Source of the DNA: CAVRZY01 sp963725415
GTDB lineage: Bacteria > Acidobacteriota > Terriglobia > Bryobacterales > Bryobacteraceae
Length of the DNA stretch: 10,665 nt
NCBI GenBank assembly: GCA_963725415.1
Contig: CAVRZY010000258.1
Span: 1 to 10,665 of the forward strand
Direction: 5' to 3'
Shown: piece after piece, positions 1 through 7,561 of the stretch
Layout of the letters: the number at the start of each line of letters is the position of its first letter
How positions within the stretch are numbered: position 1 is the stretch's first letter
Translations under genes and position numbers: made by a program
The notes under the pieces: model-generated
What the model was told of the DNA's origin: nothing
The model's database searches: none
Seen by the model: the letters and a program-made list of their open reading frames with translations, nothing else

Positions 1-2
1 AG

Positions 3-488
3 TTAGGCCTGCTGCCGGTTTAGTGCTCTCCAATAAATGTCATCAAACTGCACGGGGATGATGTTGCCATTATGCCTTTCGGCGATGAATTTACGTACAA
101 TTTCCTGAATTGACATGTAGGTAGAGTTGTCTACCTGTTCTATCGTAGCAGGCCATGACGCAATATCTTCGAGATAATATTTCTTGAGCATTCCCATCAT
201 TCTCGTGTCCACTGCCGCATTGAGCCATCCCGAAATCTGCTGAGACTTTTCACAGTTTGGCAGGTGGCAATAGTAAACGGCGACCTTCAGGACTACGTCA
301 AAGGTCTTGGCAATCTGGCCATAACTCGCAGGGCCAGCTTTCTTGACGACTTGTCCCCTCTTATTTTTTCTTTCTGCCAAGATTATCTGCCTGACTCCCC
401 AACTGACAGAAACTCGAATGAATTTCTTTAAAGTGCCCTTCAGACTCGGCGCAGAATACTTTCCCAGCCTTAACAAGAATCTTCTCAT
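3..488 (-). CDS. Hypothetical protein; probably the C-terminal part of a frameshifted gene
   Basis: I do not recognise this protein. From the ATG at 488 it has 161 residues; a TTG at 515 would add nine. It looks soluble: basic at the N terminus, with no signal peptide or membrane segment. Visible features are a basic patch (KNKRGQVVKK, about 41-50), then SYGQIAKTFDVVLKVAVYYC (about 55-74) and a CHLPNC cysteine/histidine pair (about 74-79), and a NAAVDTRMMGMLKKYY helix (about 90-105). The first ~42 codons overlap another open frame (361-735) on the same strand by 126 bases. That is too long for normal gene overlap, so both frames may belong to one gene broken by a single-base indel. No ribosome binding site was evident at either start, which fits an internal fragment. 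Base composition is clearly less GC-rich than the block starting at ~738. Confidence 0.5.
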   Translation of the reverse strand: MRRFLLRLGKYSAPSLKGTLKKFIRVSVSWGVRQIILAERKNKRGQVVKKAGPASYGQIAKTFDVVLKVAVYYCHLPNCEKSQQISGWLNAAVDTRMMGMLKKYYLEDIASWPATIEQVDNSTYMSIQEIVRKFIAERHNGNIIPVQFDDIYWRALNRQQA

Positions 489-735
489 ATAGTTTTCTGT
501 TGGAGCCTTTCTCAAAGAGACGTATCATGGCAGAGAATTGCAGCCCCATGTCGATTATGTTGCGTAACTTAGCTTCACTCGGAGACGTCACACAGGCGGT
601 TCGTCGCGCTTCGTCTATGACCAATAATATCTCATCATTTGGCTGGTAACCATAAGACTGGAGGATGCCCTTAATTGGGCCTGCTTCGTCCTTATGTGTG
701 TTTATCCAGAAATACTGATGAGGCTTATTTTTTGA
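361..735 (-). pseudogene. 5'-truncated upstream half of the frameshifted hypothetical gene
   Basis: This open frame on the minus strand ends in TAA at 361-363 and is open up to the block junction near 735. It continues into a meaningless frame of the GC-rich block beyond that. The plausible coding part begins around NKPHQYFWINTHKDEAGP and includes EILLVIDEARR, an IIDMGLQFSAMIRLFEKG helix and FKEIHSSFCQLG before a lysine-rich end. No start codon lies in the natural-looking part, so the true 5' end seems lost at the junction. Joining this frame to the one ending at 3 by dropping one base gives a continuous protein: FKEIHSSFC would run into SWGVRQIILAERKNKRG. A six-A run at ~363-368 is another place where one indel would merge the frames. 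Function is unknown. Confidence 0.4.
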
Positions 736-737
736 GG

Positions 738-1922
738 CTATTCCGGCCCGTATCGCTCGAACGAGCGCGCCACTTCTTCCCAGGAAAACCGGGAGGAAAC
801 CAGTTCCCAGGCAGAGGAGACGATCCGCTGCCGCGCAGACTGGTCTTCCAACAGCTCCAGGCACTGCGCGGCGAAGCCCGCCGGCTGGTCGGCGATGCGG
901 ATGTTTTCCGGCGGATTCACCGACAAGCCTTCGGCGCCCACGCTCGTCGATACCACGGGGACGCGCGCGGCCATGGACTCGTAGATCTTCAACCGGGTAC
1001 CGCCGCCGATGCGCAGCGGAACGATGGAGACCAAAGATCCCCACAGGTGCGGGCGGATATCGGGCATCGTCCCGGTCACCAGGATTCTGGGATCCTGCCG
1101 GGCCAGCGCGCAGATCTTCCCAGGCGGAGTCCGGCCCACAATCGCCAGCGTGCACTCCGGCCGCCGCCGCCGGATCAGCGGAAGCACTTCCCGCACGAAG
1201 TACAGCACTCCGTCCACATTCGGCAGCCAGTCCATCGACCCCACAAAGACCAGGTCCGCCACTTTCGGAGGCGAGGCCGGCGGCGCGAAGTAGTCGAGAT
1301 CGACGCCGGTTGGTATCTCGGAAATCCGCGTGACGCCGAACAGCCGCCGCATGGTCTCCGCGTCCGCCGCCGAGACCGCCACGATGTGCCCTGCCCTCCG
1401 GCACATCCGCCGCTCGTAGTCGAACATCCGCCTGGCTTGCAAGCGGAAATACAGCTTGCGGAACGGATCGGGGGCGTGCTCCGCGTGGCGCCGCCAGATC
1501 ATGGTTTCCACGTTGTGCTGGAACAGCACGGCGCGCTCCAGCGCCGGGTAATAGGAGGTGGGCGCCAGAAAGTCCACCACCGCGCGGTCGAAGCGTTCCG
1601 CCTCGAGCAGGTCCTCGATGAACTTCCCCAGCGCCGGACTCGAAAACCGGCTGATGGCCAGCGGCATCGGCGAAAACAACCCGGCTGCCAGTTGACCCAG
1701 AAAGGCGATCGAGTTCTTGTCGGGGACGGAATGCCGGAAAGGATAGGAGCGGGTCGAGTACTCGCGGCTGCGCGCGGGCCCCTCCGGCTGCGCCGGGTCC
1801 TCGATCGCTACGTAGTGGATCTCGTGCCGGCGATGCAAGCGCTTCAGCATCTCCAGCGTGCGGATCTGGCCGCCCTTGGTCGTGGGATGCAGGAAGTTGG
1901 TGCTGGCCCAGAGCAGCTTCAT
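738..1922 (-). CDS. Glycosyltransferase family 4 (GT-B fold)
   Basis: This is a 394-residue GT-B glycosyltransferase that probably adds one sugar to a lipid-linked glycan at the cytoplasmic face of the membrane. The N-terminal acceptor lobe starts MKLLWASTNF and has a glycine-containing loop (TTKGGQIRTLEML, about 14-26) and a FQHNVETMIWRR segment (about 135-145) seen in many GT4 enzymes. IPTGVDLDYF (about 203-212) marks the interlobe linker. The C-terminal Rossmann lobe starts at VFVGSMDWLPN (about 225-235) and contains the nucleotide-sugar site GGGTRLKIYESMA (about 306-318) followed by VPVVSTSVGAEGL. The ATG overlaps the stop of the upstream amidotransferase gene as ATGA, so the two are probably translationally coupled. 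The TAG stop at 738-740 lies right at a composition break, so the extreme C terminus could be clipped. The exact donor and acceptor cannot be read from the sequence. Confidence 0.9.
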   Translation of the reverse strand: MKLLWASTNFLHPTTKGGQIRTLEMLKRLHRRHEIHYVAIEDPAQPEGPARSREYSTRSYPFRHSVPDKNSIAFLGQLAAGLFSPMPLAISRFSSPALGKFIEDLLEAERFDRAVVDFLAPTSYYPALERAVLFQHNVETMIWRRHAEHAPDPFRKLYFRLQARRMFDYERRMCRRAGHIVAVSAADAETMRRLFGVTRISEIPTGVDLDYFAPPASPPKVADLVFVGSMDWLPNVDGVLYFVREVLPLIRRRRPECTLAIVGRTPPGKICALARQDPRILVTGTMPDIRPHLWGSLVSIVPLRIGGGTRLKIYESMAARVPVVSTSVGAEGLSVNPPENIRIADQPAGFAAQCLELLEDQSARQRIVSSAWELVSSRFSWEEVARSFERYGPE

Positions 1923-3871
1923 ACCGCCGACGCCGCTGCGGCGCGGAGCAGCAGTCCCTCACACCACTGGGCGCGCCTGCCCGTCAGGAACACATCCCCC
2001 CACACCTGAAGGTTCAGCAGGCGCCAGATCCGGTCAGTCGCGTCTTCCACCCCGGCCCTATGCCGCGCCAGCAGGTCCTCCAGCTCGGACAACTTCAAGT
2101 AAGAGGCCAGCAATCCATCCCGCGCGCGGAGAATCGAGAACAAGACCTCGGCCCTGGGATCCAGCAGCCACTGACGCAGCGGGGTCGGGAAACCCATCTT
2201 CCGCCGGTAGATGATCTCCCGCGGCAGCAGGTCTTCCACGGCCCGCTTGAAGATGTACTTGGCCACCCCGCGGCGGATCTTCAGATGGTCCGGGACCCGG
2301 GCCGCAAACTCGACGAAGGGATGGTCCAGATACGGCACGCGGCTTTCGATCGAGCAGGCCATGCTCATCTGATCCTGCTTCATCAGCAGCTCCACCAGAT
2401 AGGTTTTCTGGTCCGCGTACAGCATCCGCCGCAGGAGCGAGCCGGGCGCCTGGGCATCCCAGTAGCGCAGGAAATTCCCGTAGCATGAGCCGGCATCCAG
2501 ATCGGCCCGCGACAGCAATGCCTCCTGCGCCGCAGAGGAGAACGCCGAGTAAAAGTTGTCCAGGTAGAGAGATTCCAGGCTTTCTCCCCGGCCCAGGAAG
2601 GTATGTTGCAGCTTGCGGCGCAGCGCGCCCGACAGGCGCCGGGAACCCGCCACCGCATCGCGAATTCCGCGACGCAAGCCGGAAGGCAGCAACCGGTACC
2701 AGGCCAGCCACCGCTGGTTCAGCGCATAGAAGCGGTAGCGGGAGTATCCCGCGAACAGCTCATCGGCCCCCTCGCCAGTCAGCACCACCTTGACCCGCTC
2801 GGAGGCCAGCTTCGAGACGAAGTACAGCGAGACGCTAGAGGGCCAGGTGATCGGCTCATCCTCGTGCCAGATCAGCCGCGGCAGCGCGTTGAAGAAATCC
2901 TCCATCCCCACCACGACTTCGTGATGTTCCGTGCCGATGCTCTCGGCCACTTGGCGGGCGTAGCCCAGTTCGCTGAAGGGCGCCTCCTGGTATCCCACCG
3001 AGAAGGTCTGGACCGGCCTTGGGACCATGCGGGTGATCAAGGCGGCGATAGCGCTGGAGTCCACGCCGCCACTCAGAAACATGCCCAGCGGCACGTCGCT
3101 CATCAGCCGCATGCGGACGGTCTCCTCCAGCCGCCGGCGGCACTCGCCGATCCAGGCCTGCTCGTCTTGCTTCCCTCCGCTGTGCGGCTGCGGCACGTCC
3201 CAGTAGCGCCGCTGCTGGAACTCGGCCTGCCCCTCCCGGAGGCTCAGCACCAGGAAGTGCCCCGGCATCAGCTTGCGGATCTTCGAGAACAGCGTCCTCT
3301 CCTGGCTGAGGTAGCCGAAGGCCAGGTACTCGGGAAGCAGGCTTTCTTCCAGTTCCGCCGAGATGGCCGGGTGCTCCAGCAGGGCCTTGATTTCCGAAGC
3401 GAACGCCAACAGCCGTCCGTCCCAGTAGTAGTAGAACGGCTTGATGCCTAGCCGGTCGCGCGCGCAGAACAAGGTCCGGCTCTCCTTGTCCCACAGCGCG
3501 AAAGCGAACATGCCCCGGAAGCGGGACAAACACTCCGGCCCGTACTCCTCATAGGCATGCAGGATGGTCTCCGTGTCGCAGCGGGTCTTGTAACGGTGGC
3601 CGGCGCGTTCCAGCTCCGGCCTCAGCGCGGCGTGATTGAAGATCTCCCCGTTGTAGGTGATCCACAGGCGGCCATCTTCGTTCGACATGGGCTGGTGCCC
3701 GGCCGCCAGGTCGATAATGCTGAGCCGGCGATGCCCCAGCGAGGCGGCTGGATCCCGGTAGAAACCGCAGTCGTCAGGCCCGCGATGATGAACCGACTCG
3801 GTCATCCGCTCCAGCACCGCATCCGGCTGCCGTGCCGGGGCGACGGTGACGAAACCTGCGATTCCACACAT
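1919..3871 (-). CDS. asnB: Asparagine synthase-type glutamine amidotransferase
   Basis: This 650-residue class II amidotransferase has both AsnB domains. The N-terminal glutaminase begins MCGIAG with Cys2 as nucleophile, followed by HRRLSIID (47-54), YNGEIFNH (73-80) and CDTE (98-101), which bind glutamine. The synthetase domain has the ATP-pyrophosphatase loop SGGVDSS (267-273) and GEGADELFAGY (366-376). All key residues are present, so it should hydrolyse glutamine and pass ammonia to an adenylated carboxylate. Family length is about 550-650. Position between an O-antigen ligase gene and a GT4 gene resembles exosortase/PEP-CTERM and O-antigen loci, where AsnB-like proteins are thought to amidate a sugar acid or another glycan component rather than make free asparagine. 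No exosortase or PEP-CTERM substrate is visible here, so that role is inferred. The ATG at 3871 gives the MCGI start that processing to Cys requires, with a GGAAGAAG ribosome binding site upstream. The stop overlaps the GT start. Confidence 0.92.
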   Translation of the reverse strand: MCGIAGFVTVAPARQPDAVLERMTESVHHRGPDDCGFYRDPAASLGHRRLSIIDLAAGHQPMSNEDGRLWITYNGEIFNHAALRPELERAGHRYKTRCDTETILHAYEEYGPECLSRFRGMFAFALWDKESRTLFCARDRLGIKPFYYYWDGRLLAFASEIKALLEHPAISAELEESLLPEYLAFGYLSQERTLFSKIRKLMPGHFLVLSLREGQAEFQQRRYWDVPQPHSGGKQDEQAWIGECRRRLEETVRMRLMSDVPLGMFLSGGVDSSAIAALITRMVPRPVQTFSVGYQEAPFSELGYARQVAESIGTEHHEVVVGMEDFFNALPRLIWHEDEPITWPSSVSLYFVSKLASERVKVVLTGEGADELFAGYSRYRFYALNQRWLAWYRLLPSGLRRGIRDAVAGSRRLSGALRRKLQHTFLGRGESLESLYLDNFYSAFSSAAQEALLSRADLDAGSCYGNFLRYWDAQAPGSLLRRMLYADQKTYLVELLMKQDQMSMACSIESRVPYLDHPFVEFAARVPDHLKIRRGVAKYIFKRAVEDLLPREIIYRRKMGFPTPLRQWLLDPRAEVLFSILRARDGLLASYLKLSELEDLLARHRAGVEDATDRIWRLLNLQVWGDVFLTGRRAQWCEGLLLRAAAASAV

Positions 3872-3921
3872 GGGCTACTTCTTCCGGGGCGCACCCGCCT
3901 GCGGCCGAATCAGGGTGGGAT

Positions 3922-5349
3922 TCATCGGGGTGAGTTCTTCAGCGAAGACTGGCGCGCGAAAGCGGGCCGCCTCCAGGGCGGACGATAGCCGTTGACCGCT
4001 GCCCCAGGCGGGCGGGCAGGGGCACGGCCGCCCGCATCGGACTCCGCGCCCGCCACCGCCTGCGACAGCTCCGCCGGCGCAGCCAGACCCCATGCCACGG
4101 TCAACCCCGCCAAAACGGGATAGTACATGTCATAGGCCAGATGCGTCACAAACGCACCCACCGAATAAGCGAGCAGAGCCACTCTCAGGCAGAATGAAGC
4201 GTGAGCGACGTCAGCGCCCAACACGCCACCGGCCTCCCTGCCGCGCTTGCCGAGAGATCGTATGAGTCTGAGACAGCACAGCAGAGACGCCAGATAGAGG
4301 AACAGCGCCGGCAAGCCGTTCTCGCTGGAGAGCTGGGTGTAAGTGTTGTGGGTGCCCCGCCACATCCCTGGCCCTCCCTGGAGACTGGCGTCCACGTCTT
4401 GGGCCACAGGAAACATGCCCGGTCCCACTCCCAGCAGGGGATGCTCCAGAGTGATTCGCACACTCTTCATGAGCAGGGCCCACCTGGCCTGTGCGGAGCC
4501 GGTGGCCACATCTTCCGTGCGTTGCTCCTGTTCCGAAGATGGTTCGCTGTATTCCTCCGAGTCACCCGGGCTGAACAGAATGAAATAACGCTCCTTCAAG
4601 TGCCCCGGCAGGAAGGCGGCTGCCAGCGCCACCGTCAGCATAGCCGCCAAGCCCACCTTGATCTTTCCGGTCAGGGAAGCCTTGATGAAGAGCTGCACGA
4701 TGAGCACCGCTAGGGCGATCAGCGCGGTGCGCGAGCCGGTCCTGGTCAACACCGCCAGCATGGGCGCTACCCCCGCCACGGCCAGCCCTCGGCGCAGGGG
4801 GTGCAGGTTCGGATCGCTGGCGATGTACCACCAGAAAGCCAGTCCGATAACCATCACTAGGCCCATTTCGTTGGGATTCGCGTACCGGCCGTAAGGGAGA
4901 TAGATCCGTCCTTCCTTGGTCTCTCCAAGCAGCAGGGTCCAGATGGCCAGCGCCGTAACGGAGTACGCCATGGTGTGCATCAGTCGCCGGCACTGCCGGC
5001 AGGTGTAGGTCAAACCTACGATCAGCACGTACATCAGGAAGGACTTCGCCATGCCCTTCATGGTCTCGAAGCTCCCGCCTTTCCAGTAGCTGAAGGGCGT
5101 GGCCACCATCATCCAGGCCACCATCCCTACCAGGAAAACGCCCACGCGGGAGGAGAAAACACGCAGCACGCCCCCCGTGAGCACCGCCGCGGCCACCGCC
5201 AGCCAGTAGGTCAGGATGGGGACATGGAGATACCAGAATCGGTCCATGATCCTGGCGTGCACCAGGAACAGGAAGACCACCAGAAAAAGGAATCCAATCT
5301 TCTGGAACGGGGTGAGCGGCGCTGCACGAAGAGGCTCAGCAAGTGTCAT
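3922..5349 (-). CDS. O-antigen ligase/polymerase family membrane protein (Wzy_C/WaaL-like)
   Basis: This 475-residue polytopic inner-membrane protein has about ten or more hydrophobic segments, for example FLFLVVFLFLV (about 20-30), YWLAVAAAVLTGGVL (about 48-62) and the cluster around 160-245. A large hydrophilic periplasmic loop spans about 250-345. It holds an acidic stretch rich in E and S (about 262-280) and the family's conserved RITLEHPLLGVGPGMF (298-313) and HNTYTQLSSENGLPALF (334-350). These loops mark enzymes that transfer undecaprenyl-linked glycan to lipid A-core or protein, or that polymerise repeat units. I cannot separate ligase from polymerase. The C-terminal ~45 residues are proline/alanine/arginine-rich and cytosolic. 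I chose ATG at 5349 because TGGAGCACC places a good ribosome binding site before it; an upstream TTG (5397) would add 16 residues without support. It is the first gene of the glycan operon and lies 50 bp before asnB. Confidence 0.88.
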   Translation of the reverse strand: MTLAEPLRAAPLTPFQKIGFLFLVVFLFLVHARIMDRFWYLHVPILTYWLAVAAAVLTGGVLRVFSSRVGVFLVGMVAWMMVATPFSYWKGGSFETMKGMAKSFLMYVLIVGLTYTCRQCRRLMHTMAYSVTALAIWTLLLGETKEGRIYLPYGRYANPNEMGLVMVIGLAFWWYIASDPNLHPLRRGLAVAGVAPMLAVLTRTGSRTALIALAVLIVQLFIKASLTGKIKVGLAAMLTVALAAAFLPGHLKERYFILFSPGDSEEYSEPSSEQEQRTEDVATGSAQARWALLMKSVRITLEHPLLGVGPGMFPVAQDVDASLQGGPGMWRGTHNTYTQLSSENGLPALFLYLASLLCCLRLIRSLGKRGREAGGVLGADVAHASFCLRVALLAYSVGAFVTHLAYDMYYPVLAGLTVAWGLAAPAELSQAVAGAESDAGGRAPARPPGAAVNGYRPPWRRPAFARQSSLKNSPR

Positions 5350-5551
5350 GGTGCTCCATCTGATCCCGCCTCCCGGAGCAAGTTCCGCCCTCGCCAATCC
5401 AACGTTGCTCTCAAGAACGAGCTACTCTCCAATGTAACATCCCGCCCTGCGCTTGCACATTACCTCCGCGGGCGTAAGGGTGCTGAGGCTACTCCCTAAG
5501 CCCTTCGCCTTAGAGCGCGTGAAGTCCCAGACTTGTCCTAAATGCGCCAGC

Positions 5552-5656
5552 TTCTTCCCACCGCAAAGACGCAGAGGACGCAAAGGTGACACGGAGAATA
5601 ACTCTCAGAAATCCTCTGCGCCCCCTCTGCGGTCTTTACGTCTCTGCGGTGAAGAC
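5552..5656. repeat. Degenerate inverted repeat of the ACGCAGAGGACGCAAAG type
   Basis: The left arm (about 5552-5587) reads ACCGCAAAGACGCAGAGG and onward. The right arm, read on the minus strand (about 5612-5656), begins CACCGCAGAGACGTAAAGAC, so the arms are imperfect reverse complements around a ~25-base centre. The left arm also has internal purine-rich periodicity (GCAAAGACGCAGAGGACGCAAAG overall, given in pieces). From memory, similar sequences are dispersed in intergenic regions of Acidobacteria, Planctomycetes and other environmental genomes, and their accidental translation (QRRRGRKG, LRLCGED) often appears as false hypothetical proteins. No transposase is linked. It could fold into a long stem in RNA, and it separates the VOC gene from the glycan operon. 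Confidence 0.7.
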
Positions 5657-5673
5657 GGCGCTGCAACATGCCT

Positions 5674-5691
5674 CGTCGGTCTGAGCCGACG
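5674..5691 (-). terminator. Candidate hairpin terminator after the VOC gene (no U-tract)
   Basis: CGTCGG (5674-5679) and CCGACG (5686-5691) form a perfect six-base stem with a six-base loop, starting six bases past the TAG stop of the VOC gene on the minus strand. No run of T follows, so it is at best a weak or factor-assisted terminator, or a 3'-end stabilising stem. It would separate cpaE-VOC transcription from the ligase operon downstream. Confidence 0.35.
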
Positions 5692-5696
5692 CCCTG

Positions 5697-6056
5697 CTAG
5701 CTTGACGCTGGTAGGCCAGCGCCCCGAAACCAATGCCCCGTCTGGGAACTCTCCATGAACTCGAACAGGGCGCCATCCTTGCGGATGAACACCACGCGCA
5801 AGGTCGGGGTGGCCTGGAACGGTCCCAGCACGATTTCCTCTCCGGCCATCGCCTGTTCGAGGTTGTCCACGCGAAACGCCATGTGCGGCAACTCTCGAAC
5901 CGGTCCCGTGACCGGACTGTCGGGTTCGTAGCGCAGGTACTCGAGGCGGTGCGGGTGCGCGGCCGGGTCGGTGACCCACACTTTGGTCTGCTCGACGTAC
6001 ATCTCGTTGGGCTGTCTGTGGCTGGTGGGAAGACCGACGTGGTCGAACTCTCGCAT
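5697..6056 (-). CDS. VOC superfamily (glyoxalase/dioxygenase-fold) protein
   Basis: This 119-residue protein looks like a single VOC unit of paired beta-alpha-beta-beta-beta modules. It opens with MREFDHVGLPT, where His6 occupies the usual first metal-ligand site. Glu39 in LEYLRY, His58 in LPHMAFRV and Glu99 in LFEFMES fall where the other metal ligands of this fold normally lie, so a divalent-metal site is plausible. The superfamily includes glyoxalase I, extradiol dioxygenases, epimerases and antibiotic-resistance proteins, so the reaction cannot be named. The protein should be cytoplasmic. It lies 47 bp downstream of the cpaE-like gene on the same strand and may be co-transcribed with it, though no functional link is known to me. 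The ATG at 6056 has no clear ribosome binding site but gives the natural N terminus of the fold. Confidence 0.8.
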   Translation of the reverse strand: MREFDHVGLPTSHRQPNEMYVEQTKVWVTDPAAHPHRLEYLRYEPDSPVTGPVRELPHMAFRVDNLEQAMAGEEIVLGPFQATPTLRVVFIRKDGALFEFMESSQTGHWFRGAGLPASS

Positions 6057-6103
6057 GGATAGAGTCTACAGCAGAATCCCCTCAGCCCAGAACCCCGACT
6101 GCC

Positions 6104-7288
6104 TTACAAGCCTCCCCACTCCGGCGCCACCTTCTTGACGCCGAACAGGGAAAAGCCGCGTCCCCCTTTGTCTTCCCGGACGCCGGCGATGCTCATGGCC
6201 AGCCGCGTGAAGTGCTTCCCCAGTTGGCTCTCCGGAGGCAGCAGCCGCCCCTCCGCATAGGCCTGGTACAAGTCCGTGTAACCGTTGGGCAGTTTCGTGT
6301 GGATCTTCAGACCCAGCATCTTCTCCACCTCTTCGGTGCTGAATTCGGATTGCTTCGGCACCCGATTGGCAATCACGTGAAGACGATGCTCGCTGTAGCC
6401 GGCCTCTCGGATACTTTGCACGATGTTCTTGGTCTGGTAGAGCGCCGGCACCTCCAACTGCGTCACCACGAAGACCTCGTCCATCTCCTCCAGCAGGCCG
6501 AGCGTGAACAGGCTCATGCCGCGGCCGAGGTCCGCAATGACCCAGTCGTAGTTCGTCCGTACGAACCGCAGCACCTCCCGGAACGGCGCGGGATCCAGGG
6601 GCTGGTCCACCAGCGGCTCCGGAGGAGCGGTAATGACCTCCAGACGCGGGTAGCCGTTTGATACCAGCGCCTTCCAATAACTCAAATCCAGGCGCGGGAG
6701 GTTCTGCACGGCATCCAGGATGGAGTACGACGTGCTCGCTTTCATCAGGAAGCCAATCACGCCCGCCGACATGTCCAGGTCCGACAGCAGGATCTCCTTC
6801 TGGGTTACCCGCTGCAGCTCCACCGCCAGATGGCAGGCGATGGTGGTGGCCCCGCACCCTCCCTTGGCGGAAAGAAAACCCAGGACGCTGCCGCTCGGCT
6901 CCTTGACCGCTTCCTGCCTCACCCGAGAATCAGCCGCCAGCCGCTCCAAAGCCTTTTGGAGGCTCGGGCCCAGCGGCGGATAGACGTATTCTTTTGCCCC
7001 GGCCCGTACGGCCCCCAAAATTGTCTCGGCGTCCGCCGTATGGTGGACCACGACCACCGGAGCGGGCGAGATCGCTCGGATTCTCCCGATGAGCTCCTCC
7101 AACTGCTGGCTCAGATCGAAAATCAACACGTCGGGCCGGGCTCGCTCCAGTTGCAGCAGGAAGTCCCCCCAACGGGGAATGGCGGCCTGCTCCAGTACCA
7201 CGCGCACCCGCAACTCGCGCAGACAGGCGTGCACCTGCTCCCACAGATTCTTATCCGCGATCACTAGTCCCGCACTCAGCGGATACAT
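6104..7288 (-). CDS. cpaE: CpaE/TadZ-like pilus-assembly ATPase (MinD/ParA family)
   Basis: This 394-residue protein has the two-domain layout of CpaE/TadZ. Residues 1-~120 resemble a degenerate response-regulator receiver (LVIADKNLWEQV at the start, DVLIFDLSQ about 53-61, GAKEYVYPP about 97-105). A linker leads to a MinD/ParA-type ATPase: GFLSAKGGCGATTIACHLA (137-155), DLDMSAG (170-176) and a Walker B-like YDWVIADLG (247-255). In the P-loop the second lysine of KGGxGKTT is alanine (KGGCGATT). Similar changes occur in TadZ/CpaE proteins, which act as polar localisation factors for Flp/Tad pilus secretion. No other tad/cpa gene is in the window, and the gene is first in its transcription unit, opposite a divergent oxidoreductase gene, so it may be a solitary copy with another role. 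The ATG at 7288 follows GAGGAGGTTC, a very strong ribosome binding site. Confidence 0.82.
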   Translation of the reverse strand: MYPLSAGLVIADKNLWEQVHACLRELRVRVVLEQAAIPRWGDFLLQLERARPDVLIFDLSQQLEELIGRIRAISPAPVVVVHHTADAETILGAVRAGAKEYVYPPLGPSLQKALERLAADSRVRQEAVKEPSGSVLGFLSAKGGCGATTIACHLAVELQRVTQKEILLSDLDMSAGVIGFLMKASTSYSILDAVQNLPRLDLSYWKALVSNGYPRLEVITAPPEPLVDQPLDPAPFREVLRFVRTNYDWVIADLGRGMSLFTLGLLEEMDEVFVVTQLEVPALYQTKNIVQSIREAGYSEHRLHVIANRVPKQSEFSTEEVEKMLGLKIHTKLPNGYTDLYQAYAEGRLLPPESQLGKHFTRLAMSIAGVREDKGGRGFSLFGVKKVAPEWGGL

Positions 7289-7493
7289 GAACCTCCTCGG
7301 TCAGCCTTCACTGACGCGTCCTGTCAGCGCAACGTTTCACTCCCGTTCAGAGCCGAAACTCCCCCTAGGGTCGCTGGCCTCGACGGATCTCCCCGCTACA
7401 ACGCTGGCGTGAGCAGTCGGTCCCGGACGAGTGAATTTGTACTGGCTGGACCAGTTTAGGGGGCGAATATCTGGATTGGCAAGTCCCAACAAG

Positions 7494-7523
7494 TTACTAA
7501 TCCATACTAACCAAGGGTAGTAA
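7494..7523. promoter_or_regulatory. Repeated TACTAA half-sites, possible operator
   Basis: TACTAATCCA (7495-7504) is followed directly by TACTAACCAA (7505-7514), giving a ten-base direct repeat, about one helical turn. TTACTA (7494-7499) is also mirrored by TAGTAA (7518-7523). Such spacing suits a dimeric regulator on one face of the DNA, in a divergent promoter region. The repeats are short and AT-rich in a GC-rich context, so they could also be promoter -10-like sequence or chance. Confidence 0.25.
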
Positions 7524-7561
7524 TAGCTGGCCTAGTTCCGCCACGCGCCCTCCGCCGGACT

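Larger units (their letters stand above)
5350..5696. other. Intergenic region upstream of the glycan operon
   Basis: This ~350-bp gap holds no convincing gene. Open frames here cross a repeat and lack conserved features. It contains the 5' leader of the ligase gene, a degenerate inverted repeat (5552-5656) and a GC-rich hairpin after the VOC gene (5674-5691). The promoter of the operon should lie between ~5350 and ~5550 on the minus strand. I looked for -35/-10 and sigma-54 (GG/GC) elements and found none I would defend. Confidence 0.6.

Noticed and set aside
675..2009. 444-residue plus-strand open frame opposite the glycosyltransferase
   Set aside because: It is arginine/proline/histidine-rich low-complexity sequence of the kind produced antisense to GC-rich genes, while the minus strand carries clear GT4 motifs.
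3875..4093. 72-residue minus-strand frame between ligase and asnB
   Set aside because: It lies mostly inside the ligase 3' end in another frame and is Gly/Ala/Pro/Arg-rich.
5453..5758. 101-residue plus-strand frame across the intergenic repeat
   Set aside because: It is accidental translation of the inverted repeat (QRRRGRKG and LRLCGED), a known source of false hypothetical proteins; no ribosome binding site or domain.
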